The notes under the pieces were generated by a model. The model did no database searches. It was not told where the DNA came from and worked only from the letters and a program-made list of their open reading frames with translations. This document shows, piece by piece, positions 51,577-60,658 of a stretch of DNA of 64,000 nt; the stretch's first letter is position 1, and each line of letters starts with the position of its first letter. Source of the DNA: JBCBKL01 sp038521825 (GTDB lineage Bacteria; Pseudomonadota; Alphaproteobacteria; Rhodobacterales; Rhodobacteraceae); assembly GCA_038521825.1 (NCBI GenBank), contig JBCBKL010000013.1, forward strand, positions 45,898 through 109,897, given 5' to 3'. The position numbers and the translations under genes were made by a program.

Positions 51577-51880
51577 CGATCACGTCCCCTGTTGTCTTGG
51601 CAAAGCGAACCTTCTTGTCGCCTTCCATTTTGAAGCCCACGCGGGTCGGCTTGCCGTTCTTGTCCACGAACGCGAGGTTCGACAGGTCGACCGGCATCGC
51701 TTTGGGGATGCGACCGCCTTGCGAGTTCTGGCTTTGACGGGTTGCACGGATGGCGATGTTGAGACCGTCCACCACGGCTTTGCCGGCCTTGGGGTCAACC
51801 GAAGAGATTGTCCCCTCTTTGCCCTTGTCCTTGCCTGTCAGCACGACGACCTTGTCGCCCTTTTTCAGCTTGGCAGCCAT
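51569..51880 (-). CDS. rplX: 50S ribosomal protein L24
   Basis: 103 residues; the KOW motif is KLKKGDKVVVLTGKDKGKEG near the start. An early assembly protein of the large subunit. Confidence 0.98.
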   Translation of the reverse strand: MAAKLKKGDKVVVLTGKDKGKEGTISSVDPKAGKAVVDGLNIAIRATRQSQNSQGGRIPKAMPVDLSNLAFVDKNGKPTRVGFKMEGDKKVRFAKTTGDVIDA

Positions 51881-51881
51881 A

Positions 51882-52250
51882 TCACAGCACCTCCGGGGCG
51901 AGCGAAATGATCTTCATGAAGTTCTTCGCACGCAGCTCGCGCACCACCGGCCCGAAGATACGGGTGCCGATCGGCTCCATGTTGTTGTTGAGGATAACAG
52001 CCGCGTTGCGGTCGAACCGGATTGCGGTTCCGTCTTCGCGGCGGACTTCCTTGGCGGTGCGCACGACGACGGCCTTGCGGACGTCACCTTTCTTAACGCG
52101 GCCACGCGGAATGGCTTCCTTGACCGAGACGACGATGATGTCGCCGACGGACGCATATTTCCGCTTGGAACCACCCAGGACCTTGATGCACTGCACCCGG
52201 CGTGCGCCGGAGTTGTCAGCAACATCCAGGTTGGTCTGCATCTGGATCAT
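51882..52250 (-). CDS. rplN: 50S ribosomal protein L14
   Basis: 122 residues: MIQMQTNLDVADNSGARRVQ and the VVRTAKEVRREDGTAIRFD loop. First gene of the classical spc operon; it follows rpsQ by 67 bases. Confidence 0.98.
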   Translation of the reverse strand: MIQMQTNLDVADNSGARRVQCIKVLGGSKRKYASVGDIIVVSVKEAIPRGRVKKGDVRKAVVVRTAKEVRREDGTAIRFDRNAAVILNNNMEPIGTRIFGPVVRELRAKNFMKIISLAPEVL

Positions 52251-52317
52251 TTTGGTTTCTCCCGACCTTTGGGGACATCTGCCCCAGGGTTTCGATCAAA
52301 CCGGATGGTGTTGAGGC

Positions 52318-52548
52318 TTAGGCCGTCAACACCTCCCAGCGTTTTGACTTCGACTTCGGTGCACATTCCTGGATGCGGACTGCGTCGCCGACCTTGAAGG
52401 CGTTCTGTTCATCGTGAGCCCGATACTTTTTGGACTTACGAATAGTTTTCTTCAGAACCGGATGGGTGAAGCGACGTTCAACCAGCACGGTGATGGTTTG
52501 TGCGTTCGCGTCCGAAGTCACGACGCCTTGCAGGATACGCTTTGGCAT
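52318..52548 (-). CDS. rpsQ: 30S ribosomal protein S17
   Basis: 76 residues: MPKRILQGVVTSDANAQTIT with RRFTHPVLKKTIRKSKKY, an OB fold. Last gene of the classical S10 operon, 12 bases after rpmC. Confidence 0.98.
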   Translation of the reverse strand: MPKRILQGVVTSDANAQTITVLVERRFTHPVLKKTIRKSKKYRAHDEQNAFKVGDAVRIQECAPKSKSKRWEVLTA

Positions 52549-52560
52549 AGGTCGCTCTCC

Positions 52561-52761
52561 TTATTCCGCAGCCGCACGGGCTTTTTCGTTCAGCACTGTC
52601 TTGACACATGCCGCATCCCGGCGAACGGTCCGCAGACGGGCCGGGTTCTCAAGCTGTCCCGTTGCCTGCTGGAAGCGCAGGTTAAAGGCCTCTTTCTTAA
52701 GGTTGGCAAGCTCTTCCCGAAGCTGATCGGGCGTCTTGTCACGCAGTTCCTGGGCGTTCAT
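52561..52761 (-). CDS. rpmC: 50S ribosomal protein L29
   Basis: 66 residues: MNAQELRDKTPDQLREELAN and KEAFNLRFQQATGQLENPAR. It normally follows rplP by a few bases; here 5.1 kb of other DNA comes between. A perfect palindrome TTGCCATGGCAA (52858-52869) lies in its upstream region. I found no convincing promoter there. Confidence 0.97.
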   Translation of the reverse strand: MNAQELRDKTPDQLREELANLKKEAFNLRFQQATGQLENPARLRTVRRDAACVKTVLNEKARAAAE

Positions 52762-52930
52762 CGCCTTTTTCCTTTCAACATCACCAGACGGCCCCGACTC
52801 GGGTCACCGTGATTCTGGTGGAGGTCATGGTGAAGGCCGCTGGCTACACCCATAACTTTGCCATGGCAACCCCCTTGTTCGCTTCACCAACGAAAAGGCG
52901 ACACGCTGGCGAGGCAGCCACTGTGTTACG

Positions 52931-52955
52931 GAAAAAAGGCGAGACCAGCCGCCTT
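52931..52955 (-). terminator. Terminator downstream of the small exported protein gene
   Basis: On the minus strand AAGGCG, an 8-base loop and CGCCTT, then TTTT. It starts just after the stop at 52961. Confidence 0.65.
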
Positions 52956-52960
52956 GGGCG

Positions 52961-53362
52961 CTAGCGAACGACCCGCGCATACGCGATCTGACCCTTATCG
53001 GAATAGGTGTATTCAAACATCGTCTCACCGCCGGAAACCGCCTCGATTTCAACGGCCAGGATCGACGTTTCAAGAACTTTGGGGTTGGGTCCGCCTTCGC
53101 AGGTGGTGGTGTATTTCTGAAAAACTCGACCGCGCTTTTTGCGTGGCCTGCCATCCAGCGCCAGGGCGCCTGTCTTGCCCGCACAGTGATAGGCGACCTG
53201 CCGCATGATTTCCGCCTCGCTATAGCCACCGACCAGATTGGTCACTTTGACCTTCGGTTTGTTGTCGCGGATGCTGATGTACATGAACTTGCCGTCTGCA
53301 GCAGCTGCACTCATCGTAATCAAAATCAGGATCGCCGCAGTAGCGACAGATCTTACCGGCAT
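52961..53362 (-). CDS. Small exported protein, function unknown
   Basis: 133 residues from the ATG at 53362, which has GGAG 8 bases upstream; earlier starts at 53368 and 53371 are too close to it. The signal is MPVRSVATAAILILITMSAAAADG. Two cysteines (YHCAGK, TTCEGG) could form a disulfide. Not recognised. It is part of the DNA separating rplP from rpmC. Confidence 0.65.
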   Translation of the reverse strand: MPVRSVATAAILILITMSAAAADGKFMYISIRDNKPKVKVTNLVGGYSEAEIMRQVAYHCAGKTGALALDGRPRKKRGRVFQKYTTTCEGGPNPKVLETSILAVEIEAVSGGETMFEYTYSDKGQIAYARVVR

Positions 53363-53455
53363 ACTCATCACTCCAGTCGTACAACTCTAGACCGTCGCAT
53401 GGCTACTCCAGACGCCAAATTGCATCAAGCTGATCCATCGGCGCCTCTGCCCACG

Positions 53456-54187
53456 TCACGCAGCCTGCCGCACCGCCTGGAGCCAAAGCCGGTCGATTGC
53501 ATCCAGCTGAGTTTCTGCAAACGGCTTTCCCAGCTCCCAATACCGACCGGACTCGACAAAATATCCGAGCGTCCTTTCCCGTGTCTCTGCGGCCCGGACC
53601 CTGTCGCGATCAACATGGACGGACCGTGTGACGGTGCACGCCACGTCCCCAAGCTGAGCCGTGGGGAACACGAGGCGGCTCTCGCCAGGCGAAATACGCA
53701 TACATGCGCATCCCTGTTGCGCGGCGTGGGCCATAAGACGGGCTGATTTTGCCTCGAGGCTCCGCAATGTCGGATCCTCGCGCAACGGATCTGCGGAACC
53801 ATGGCCATAAAAATGAGTCCTGCCCCGCGCCGGATAAAGCATGTCGCAACCGAAAAAGACTATCCGGGACGGCCGCAATGCGGCCAGTACCCAGTAACCG
53901 GCGGTGAACGCCATCGTTCCACCTGCGTAGATGAAACCGCCATAGCGATTGATTGCCGGTACAAATTGCGCGGCCTCGACCAGCGTCTGGTCATCCCGAA
54001 CGGTATCGGGTCGACGATCGCCCGGAAAATCCTCGGGATAAATCAGATAATCCCAATCGGGCCGGATACGCCACGCATTGTTGATGGCAACAATCGCGGA
54101 AAAGTGCGACCGATCCCAATACGCAGCCTCGATCGCGTGCGGGGCGCTTCCCAGTATGAGTACGGGTTTGGTGGAATGCTGTCCCAT
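53456..54187 (-). CDS. Hypothetical protein with a nucleotide-binding-like N-terminus
   Basis: 243 residues from the ATG at 54187; a GTG lies 6 bases earlier. It starts with VLILGSAPHAIEAAYWDR, a strand-glycine turn as in Rossmann folds, then AIVAINNAWRIRPDWDYLIYP and YAGGTMAFTAGYWVLAALR. The plan resembles DUF115-type proteins used in surface glycan modification, but I do not assign that. It is divergent from the oxygenase gene. Confidence 0.6.
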   Translation of the reverse strand: MGQHSTKPVLILGSAPHAIEAAYWDRSHFSAIVAINNAWRIRPDWDYLIYPEDFPGDRRPDTVRDDQTLVEAAQFVPAINRYGGFIYAGGTMAFTAGYWVLAALRPSRIVFFGCDMLYPARGRTHFYGHGSADPLREDPTLRSLEAKSARLMAHAAQQGCACMRISPGESRLVFPTAQLGDVACTVTRSVHVDRDRVRAAETRERTLGYFVESGRYWELGKPFAETQLDAIDRLWLQAVRQAA

Positions 54188-54378
54188 GACCACTATCGTT
54201 GTTTTTGGGGAAAGGGTTGTGGGCTATGAAAGCCCTGTGCTTCTGTTCATTGCTCGTCTTGCGAAGGGATAGGTTGAATTGGGAAACTTTCCAGCCACCG
54301 GGTCAATGAACAGGGAATTTGGTACCTTTTGGCTTGCCGTACCTGTTGTCATCGTCCGCCGTTCGCTATGACCAGCAC

Positions 54379-55002
54379 ATGTCACAGACCACATGCCTAT
54401 TCGCGACCCGACTTTACCACGCCAATCTCAGCGACCACGGCGCGATAGATCCGGCGGAGCTTGAGACATCCTGCTATGCCATCGCGGAAGACGACGAAGC
54501 CGGGCAGGATTGGTGCGAGGAAAACGGCTATCCCGGCTACACGTCTTATGCATCCCTTTCAGATTTGCCATGGCGCTTTCCGATCTTTGCCCAGATCGTC
54601 AAATCGCTCGATGCCCACGTGGCGGCTTTTGCCAAGGAACTGGCCTTTGACCTTGGCGATAAGGCTTTGGTTCTCGAAGACATCTGGATCAACATCCTGC
54701 CCGAGGGCGGCATTCACACGGCCCATATCCACCCGCACTCCGTGATCTCAGGCACGACCTATGTAAAAATGCCGGAAGGGACGTCGGCGCTGAAGCTGGA
54801 GGACCCGAGGCTCGCCATGATGATGGCCGCTCCGCCACGCCTCAAGAACGCACCCGAAGACCTGCAGCAATTCGTCTACGTCAAACCGAATGTTGGGGAC
54901 GTGCTGCTGTGGGAAAGCTGGCTGCGGCACGAAGTGCCGATGAACCTGAGCGAGGACGAGAGGATCTCGGTCAGCTTCAACTACAAATGGGATCAGCGGT
55001 AA
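54379..55002 (+). CDS. 2OG-Fe(II) oxygenase-like protein (TIGR02466 type)
   Basis: 207 residues from the ATG at 54379. The core is EDIWINILPEGGIHTAHIHP, with a His pair in HTAHIHPHSVISGTTYV and a later His in WESWLRHEVPMNLSEDERIS, the metal-binding pattern of this putative oxygenase family. The substrate is unknown. It faces right, unlike the ribosomal genes around it. Confidence 0.8.
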   Translation: MSQTTCLFATRLYHANLSDHGAIDPAELETSCYAIAEDDEAGQDWCEENGYPGYTSYASLSDLPWRFPIFAQIVKSLDAHVAAFAKELAFDLGDKALVLEDIWINILPEGGIHTAHIHPHSVISGTTYVKMPEGTSALKLEDPRLAMMMAAPPRLKNAPEDLQQFVYVKPNVGDVLLWESWLRHEVPMNLSEDERISVSFNYKWDQR

Positions 55003-55197
55003 AATAGTGTGGCGGACCGCGGGTTTCTGATTATCTGCTATAACAGTTGCTATTCGTAATCATCTTCTTCGCAGCAGATGGGCTAACGCCTTTTGATTGG
55101 TGCGTTCTTACCCAGCCTTGGATCGCGGGCAACGGAATGTTGGCAGATACTACACGCTGGCTAGACTACGATAACGAAATAAATCCAGAGGTTATAC

Positions 55198-56085
55198 ATG
55201 CAAAGAGCTTTTAGATGGGCCGCAACTGCCATGTTGTCTGCCACAATTGCAGGGGCCGAGATCAGCGAAACCGACCTTACCCTTAGGACTGGTCAGCAGG
55301 CGTTCGTCGGTACCCTTGTGACACCCAGCGGTCCCCCGGCCCCTGTTGTACTGCTGTTGCACGGGTTCACAGGAACCCGGGATGAGTTGGCAACCGATCA
55401 CGTCAAAGACGGTGTTTTTGCATATACCGCCAGGGCTCTTGCAGATGCAGGATTTGCCAGCCTTCGCATCGATTTCCGCGGTTCGGGCGAAAGCCTCGCC
55501 GACCTCACCTTTGCCGACACAACGTTCGAGGGGCAAATTGCCGATGCCATCGCGGCTGTCGACTATCTGAAGTTAACAGATGCGGTAGATGGGGACGACA
55601 TTCATATTGTCGGTTGGAGCCTTGGCGGGCTGGTGGCCGCATCGGTCGCCGGTCGCGTGGATGGGCTCGATACAGTGAGCCTGTGGAATGCCGTTGGCGA
55701 CCCTGAAGCAACATTCGTTGGGCTGTTTGGTTCTGACCTGATGCAAACCGGGCTCGACGCGGCGCCAGACACCGTCATCTCGACAGAATTACCTTGGGGC
55801 GCCAAGATCGAGCTAAAGGGTACCTTTTTCGACGGTATCGAGGCAATTAACCCTGTGGAAGAAATCAAGGGCTTCGATGGAGCGCTGTTCGTGGCCGTCG
55901 GCGCACAGGACACCACGGTCCTGCCTGAGAACGGAGCGCGCTTCATTGAGGCGCATGAAGGCCCCGAGAAACTCTGGGTTGCTGAGATGGACCACGTCTT
56001 CAACGTCTTCAGCACGGAGACGATGCTGGCCGAGCTTGTCGCAGAGACCATTGCTTTCATAGAAGCAAACGACGACTCGCGGTAG
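55198..56085 (+). CDS. Exported alpha/beta hydrolase
   Basis: 295 residues. A signal peptide ends AGAE near residue 21. The oxyanion stretch is LLLHGFTGTRDE, the nucleophile is Ser141 in VGWSLGGLVAA, an Asp follows in VAVGAQDTTVLPEN and the His in EMDHVFN. An esterase or acyl hydrolase; the substrate is unknown. The 195 bases upstream carry no recognised feature. Confidence 0.85.
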   Translation: MQRAFRWAATAMLSATIAGAEISETDLTLRTGQQAFVGTLVTPSGPPAPVVLLLHGFTGTRDELATDHVKDGVFAYTARALADAGFASLRIDFRGSGESLADLTFADTTFEGQIADAIAAVDYLKLTDAVDGDDIHIVGWSLGGLVAASVAGRVDGLDTVSLWNAVGDPEATFVGLFGSDLMQTGLDAAPDTVISTELPWGAKIELKGTFFDGIEAINPVEEIKGFDGALFVAVGAQDTTVLPENGARFIEAHEGPEKLWVAEMDHVFNVFSTETMLAELVAETIAFIEANDDSR

Positions 56086-56113
56086 CAAACGTCAGGACAT
56101 CCGCAAAAACAGC

Positions 56114-56467
56114 TCAATTCAAAAGCCCGTCGCCGTCCTTGTCTGCAGCGGCAAAATCTTCCGCCATTTGCTGGGCGAATTCATCGGAGGTGACCAAGCC
56201 GTCGCCGTCGTCGTCCAACTCCGCGAACGATGCCGCCACCAGATGCGGATCTATTTCGTCAGGGCTCAGGCTCAGGCTCAGGCTGCGGTTCGCGTCCATC
56301 TGTTTGAAAGCGTAATCCGCGAACTGAAAGAATTCGTCACGAGAGACCCCGCCATCCGCATTCGCATCCAGCGAAGCGAGATGCCCGTCATTCCAGGCAG
56401 CGGACTGGCTCAACACCAGCCCGGGGGCGGTCATGAACGCCGCCAATAGAGTGATGCGAAACGTCAT
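56114..56467 (-). CDS. Exported EF-hand calcium-binding protein
   Basis: 117 residues from the ATG at 56467 (AGGG 8-10 bases upstream). A signal peptide (TLLAAFMTAPGLVLS) precedes EF-hand loops: DANADGGVSRDEF, DANRSLSLSLSPDEI, DDDGDGLVTSDEF, and a partial last loop DKDGDGLLN that ends the protein. The second loop lacks the usual glycine. It probably binds calcium in the periplasm. Confidence 0.8.
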   Translation of the reverse strand: MTFRITLLAAFMTAPGLVLSQSAAWNDGHLASLDANADGGVSRDEFFQFADYAFKQMDANRSLSLSLSPDEIDPHLVAASFAELDDDGDGLVTSDEFAQQMAEDFAAADKDGDGLLN

Positions 56468-56477
56468 GTTCATTGCC

Positions 56478-56717
56478 CTACCCACATGAATACGAACGGC
56501 CAGCCGATGCACCCGCCCTTGCCCCTGCCGCTGTCAGAATGTCCTGGCCTCGACCACTGCCGATTGCACCACCGATCAAAGCACCAGCCAGCGTTCCCGA
56601 TATGCACGCGATCTCGTGCTCGCGCTGCGCTTGTTGTTGGGAGGCCGCCGCCGGTCCGCAGGCTTTAAGCAACCCCAGACCAAGGAATGCCGTGACGAGA
56701 AAGGCTTTGGATGCCAT
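56478..56717 (-). CDS. Glycine-zipper lipoprotein-like small protein
   Basis: 79 residues. A signal ends with a possible lipobox (LLKAC), then a polar stretch, then GTLAGALIGGAIGSGRG, a glycine-zipper helix as in outer-membrane lipoproteins, and a serine/arginine end. It is 10 bases upstream of the EF-hand gene, in the same direction. Confidence 0.65.
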   Translation of the reverse strand: MASKAFLVTAFLGLGLLKACGPAAASQQQAQREHEIACISGTLAGALIGGAIGSGRGQDILTAAGARAGASAGRSYSCG

Positions 56718-56963
56718 TTCGATTCCCAATCAAGAGCCCGCGTAATGACGGTCGCCAAAACAGCCTGCGCTATCAAACATAGCGTGAACGACACTCTAAC
56801 CTGGCAGGGATCAGCCGATGTTGGAAGCTTGTCGATGGCCGACGTGTAAGATCCCCCTTGGCCGTTCTTTGACATGACGGCTGTGCCAAAGCGTGGTTCA
56901 GATACGCACTGCTGGTGGATAAGCACAGATGCTCTGGTGCAAAGCATGAGAGGATGAGCTCTT

Positions 56964-57713
56964 AAACATTCCCCGGCATGTGCCTAAGCCCCAACCATTT
57001 GCGGCGTCGAGCGCATCAACTTCGACAGGAACCCTACGTCCAGGAAGATGCGGCATCTCGACCTTCCTGATGTTTTCGGTCCCGCCGCGCGAGAAGTTGG
57101 CCTGATCTCCATTCAGGTCATCACCTTGTGCAAAACGCATTATCGTACCGGCCCGCGCAGCATGTTCCCACTCCGCTTGCGTTGGCAGGCGGTATGCAGA
57201 TGTACTTGTTTTCTGGTTTGGCCATTCAACCTATTGCTGAACATCCAAGTAAGACACATCTGCGACAGGATGATTCAGACCGGTGTGCTTCCGCCCGGGG
57301 ATACTGGGAACCATGCCATCCGGCACAAGATCACAACCCCATCATCAATACAGGCCAACCATTCTGCCCTTGTCACTTCGTTGCGACCGATTGCGTAAGG
57401 AATATCCATTTCCACACGGTGACGGGGATGCTCACTCGGTATGATGTTGATCTGGTCCGTTGCGCTGAGATGGGTGCGCAGCCGCCCATCCTCGCTCCAG
57501 ATACGAAGCCGATTGCGCGAATCCCAGGGCTTTACTCCCAATCATAAAGCTAGCCGGTGGAAGCACGATCATTTCCAGGCAAATGTCGCAGTCGCGAAAT
57601 GTCTCTAGTGGCTGGACCGATCTGTTTCCAAACAAGAGCTGAGCCAAGGCCCATCCAACACCCAGCAGAGTTAACAAGGCCGCCAGGATCGGTATCTTCA
57701 GCGCGCGTATCAT
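56964..57713 (-). pseudogene. Decayed formylglycine-generating-enzyme-like (SUMF1) gene
   Basis: Family segments are readable in order but in different frames: a signal-type start and FRDCDICLEMIVLPPASFM; then EHPRHRVEMDIPYAIGRNEV, TRAEWLACID; then HPVADVSYLDVQQ, a stop, STSAYRLPTQAEWEHAARAG, FAQGDDLNGDQANFSRGG; and HMPGNV in yet another frame. Several frameshifts and stops rule out a working product. Formylglycine-generating enzymes activate sulfatases; SUMF1-like proteins have other roles too. Bases 56730-56960 beyond its 3' end show nothing recognisable. Confidence 0.85.
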
Positions 57714-57829
57714 GACATCAGCCTGTACGACAAACCTTCAACGCACATGGGGAACTTATCAGCTTACGCCACCGTAGGTGGTCTAGCTCCTCGCGACGGC
57801 AATCCGGACACAACCCTGTGCCAGATACG

Positions 57830-57861
57830 AACAAAGAGGGGCGGTGTTTTACCACCGCCCC
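57830..57861 (-). terminator. Terminator-like hairpin after rplP
   Basis: GGGGCGGTG and CACCGCCCC (57838-57861) form a perfect 9-base stem around TTTTAC, followed on the minus strand by TCTTTGTT. It begins 42 bases after the rplP stop and would end the S10 transcript there. Confidence 0.7.
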
Positions 57862-57902
57862 TGCGTAGATTTGAGATGCAGGCTGGGCAATCTGCCCACC
57901 AC

Positions 57903-58316
57903 TCACCAGTCTTCGCGAACGACGACCCGTGTCTTGATCGGCAGCTTCATTGCTGCAAGGCGCAACGCCTCGCGGGCAATGTCGTCGCCAACGCCGTCGA
58001 TTTCGAACATCACCCGGCCGGGTTTGACCTTGCAGGCCCAACGGTCGACGGAACCTTTACCCTTACCCATCCGCACTTCGATCGGCTTGGCTGTGACGGG
58101 TACATCAGGGAAGATGCGGATCCAGACGCGGCCTTGCCGTTTCATGTGGCGGGTCATCGCACGCCGTGCCGCCTCGATCTGGCGGGCAGTGACGCGCTCG
58201 GGCTCAAGGGCCTTGAGACCATAGGTGCCGAAGTTCAGGTCAGACCCACCCTTCGCCTTGCCCTTGATCGAGCCCTTAAACTGCTTACGGAATTTTGTAC
58301 GCTTAGGTTGAAGCAT
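57903..58316 (-). CDS. rplP: 50S ribosomal protein L16
   Basis: 137 residues: MLQPKRTKFRKQFKGSIKG and the GKGSVDRWACKVKPGRVMFE region that lies near the A site. The next classical gene, rpmC, is 5.1 kb away. Confidence 0.98.
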   Translation of the reverse strand: MLQPKRTKFRKQFKGSIKGKAKGGSDLNFGTYGLKALEPERVTARQIEAARRAMTRHMKRQGRVWIRIFPDVPVTAKPIEVRMGKGKGSVDRWACKVKPGRVMFEIDGVGDDIAREALRLAAMKLPIKTRVVVREDW

Positions 58317-58327
58317 CTTTACTCTCC

Positions 58328-59053
58328 TTAGCGGTCGCGGTCACGGCGACCGCCGCCACCGGCACCCCGCGGCGCAGGGCCGTCCTGGAGTTCCTGAGCC
58401 TTGCGATCACGGGCCGACGGATCATGTTCCATGATCTCGCCTTTGAAGATCCAGACCTTGATCCCGATGATGCCGTAAGGCGTCGACGCCTCGGCATGCG
58501 CGTAATCGATGTCTGCCCGCAACGTGTGCAGCGGCACGCGGCCTTCGCGGTACCATTCAGTCCGTGCAATCTCGGCTCCGCCCAGACGGCCCGCGACGTT
58601 GACCCGGATACCCAGGGCCCCCATCCGCATCGCGTTCTGAACCGACCGCTTCATCGCGCGGCGGAACGACACACGGCGCTCAAGCTGCTGCGCGATGGAC
58701 TCGGCCACCAATTGCGCGTCCAGCTCAGGCTTGCGTACCTCTACGATATTGAGGTGCAATTCGCTGTCGGTCATCGCGGCAAGCTTTTTGCGGAGCACTT
58801 CGATGTCCGCGCCTTTCTTGCCGATGATGACACCGGGACGGGCCGTGTGGATCGTCACGCGGCACTTTTTGTGCGGGCGTTCGATGATCACACGGGCCAC
58901 ACCGGCCTGCTTGCACTCTGTGTTGATGAATTCGCGGATCTTCAGGTCTTCAAGCAGAAGGTTCCCGTAATCCTTGGTGTCGGCGTACCAGCGGCTGTCC
59001 CAGGTGCGGTTGACCTGCAGGCGCATACCGATCGGATTGACTTTCTGACCCAT
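58328..59053 (-). CDS. rpsC: 30S ribosomal protein S3
   Basis: 241 residues: GQKVNPIGMRLQVNRTWDSR, the KH domain around PGVIIGKKGADIE, and a glycine/arginine-rich end. It shares one base with the end of rplV. Confidence 0.98.
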   Translation of the reverse strand: MGQKVNPIGMRLQVNRTWDSRWYADTKDYGNLLLEDLKIREFINTECKQAGVARVIIERPHKKCRVTIHTARPGVIIGKKGADIEVLRKKLAAMTDSELHLNIVEVRKPELDAQLVAESIAQQLERRVSFRRAMKRSVQNAMRMGALGIRVNVAGRLGGAEIARTEWYREGRVPLHTLRADIDYAHAEASTPYGIIGIKVWIFKGEIMEHDPSARDRKAQELQDGPAPRGAGGGGRRDRDR

Positions 59054-59433
59054 CAGGCTTGCTCCTCGACTTGACGCACCTTGATCGTGATCTCGGCGAA
59101 CGGTTTCATGATCTTGCCAAACCGGCCACGGGCGCGGGGGCGACCCCGTTTCAGCGTCATATTCTTACCAACCCAGGCCTCAGCGACGATCAGTTCGTCC
59201 ACGTCCAAACCGTGGTTGTTCTCAGCATTCGCAATCGCCGATTGCAGGCATTTCTTGACGTCCTGAGCGATCCGCTTTTTCGAGAAGGTCAGGTCCGTCA
59301 GGGCCTTGTCGACCTTCTTGCCACGGATCATGGCGGCCACGAGGTTCAGTTTCTGCGGGCTGGTGCGAAGCATCCGGGTCTTTGCCATCGCTTCGTTTTC
59401 GGCCACGCGGCGAGGGTTTTTATCCTTACTCAT
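59053..59433 (-). CDS. rplV: 50S ribosomal protein L22
   Basis: 126 residues: AKTRMLRTSPQKLNLVAAMI and the hairpin loop KNMTLKRGRPRARGRFGKIM that lines the exit tunnel. It overlaps rpsS by 4 bases. Confidence 0.98.
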   Translation of the reverse strand: MSKDKNPRRVAENEAMAKTRMLRTSPQKLNLVAAMIRGKKVDKALTDLTFSKKRIAQDVKKCLQSAIANAENNHGLDVDELIVAEAWVGKNMTLKRGRPRARGRFGKIMKPFAEITIKVRQVEEQA

Positions 59434-59708
59434 TTGCGTTTCGCCTTCTTGTCAGCCGCATGACCGTAGTAGGTCCGCGTAGGCGAGTATTCACCGAACT
59501 TCTGGCCGATCATGTCCTCGGACACGTTGACCGGGATGTGTTTCTGACCGTTGTAGACGCCAAACGTCAGGCCTACGAACTGGGGCAGGATCGTCGAACG
59601 GCGCGACCAGATCTTGATCACTTCATTACGGCCGCTTTCGCGTGCAGCTTCTGCCTTTTTCAGGACATAGCTGTCAACAAAGGGGCCTTTCCATACAGAG
59701 CGAGACAT
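59430..59708 (-). CDS. rpsS: 30S ribosomal protein S19
   Basis: 92 residues: MSRSVWKGPFVDSYVLKKAE and GEYSPTRTYYGHAADKKAKR. It follows rplB by 3 bases. Confidence 0.98.
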   Translation of the reverse strand: MSRSVWKGPFVDSYVLKKAEAARESGRNEVIKIWSRRSTILPQFVGLTFGVYNGQKHIPVNVSEDMIGQKFGEYSPTRTYYGHAADKKAKRK

Positions 59709-59711
59709 GTC

Positions 59712-60554
59712 TTAGCGCCCTTTCTTCTTGGCGTGCCGTGAGCGGATGATGAGCTTTTGGCTGGCCTTGTTCTTGTTACGGGTACGGGCCCCTTTGGTCG
59801 GCTTACCCCATGGGGAAACCGGGTGACGACCACCGGAAGTCCGGCCTTCACCACCGCCATGGGGGTGATCGATCGGGTTCATGACGACACCGCGAACGCT
59901 TGGGCGTTTGCCGAGGTGCCGGTTACGGCCGGCTTTGCCGAGGTTCTGGTTTGAGTTGTCCGGGTTCGACACCGCGCCAACGGTCGCCATGCATTCCTGG
60001 CGGACCATCCGCAGTTCGCCCGAGCTCAGGCGGATCTGGGCATAGCCACCGTCACGACCGACAAACTGGGCATAGGTGCCCGCAGCGCGCGCGATCTGCC
60101 CACCCTTGCCGGGCTTCAGTTCGATGTTGTGAACGATTGTCCCGATGGGCATGCCCGAGAACGGCATTGCATTGCCAGGTTTGATGTCGGCCTTGGACGC
60201 CGCGATAACCTTGTCACCAACCGCTAGACGCTGGGGGGCCAGGATGTAGGCCTGCTCACCATCTTCGTATTTCACGAGGGCGATAAAGGCGGTGCGGTTG
60301 GGGTCGAATTCGATCCGCTCGACCGTGGCCGAGACATCGAACTTGTTCCGTTTGAAATCGACGATCCGATAGAGGCGTTTCGCCCCACCGCCGCGGCGGC
60401 GCATCGTGATCCGTCCGGTGTTGTTCCGTCCGCCATTCTTGGTAAGACCCTCTGTGAGGGACTTGACCGGGCGGCCTTTCCAAAGCTCCGAACGGTCGAT
60501 CAGTACCAGCCCTCGCTGGCCCGGCGTCGTCGGCTTGTACGACTTGAGTGCCAT
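59712..60554 (-). CDS. rplB: 50S ribosomal protein L2
   Basis: 280 residues: MALKSYKPTTPGQRGLVLID, the GRNNTGRITMRRRGGGAKR-type RNA-binding part, and PIDHPHGGGEGRTSGGRHP with the His near the peptidyl transferase centre. In the classical order it follows rplW directly; here a VPLPA-CTERM gene intervenes. Confidence 0.98.
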   Translation of the reverse strand: MALKSYKPTTPGQRGLVLIDRSELWKGRPVKSLTEGLTKNGGRNNTGRITMRRRGGGAKRLYRIVDFKRNKFDVSATVERIEFDPNRTAFIALVKYEDGEQAYILAPQRLAVGDKVIAASKADIKPGNAMPFSGMPIGTIVHNIELKPGKGGQIARAAGTYAQFVGRDGGYAQIRLSSGELRMVRQECMATVGAVSNPDNSNQNLGKAGRNRHLGKRPSVRGVVMNPIDHPHGGGEGRTSGGRHPVSPWGKPTKGARTRNKNKASQKLIIRSRHAKKKGR

Positions 60555-60658
60555 GTTTGCTGTCTTCCGTTTTGCTCAACGACAGGGCGCACCCTGCCTA
60601 TGTGGTTGTAGGCCCCCGTAGGTGCCCGAATTGACTGGCCAAACCGGCCAAACGCGAA

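Noticed and set aside
55009..55022. A short match to the 3' end of the tRNA-Arg gene as a possible attachment site
   Set aside because: Only about 11-12 bases match, it is 38 kb away and no integrase is in the window; likely chance.
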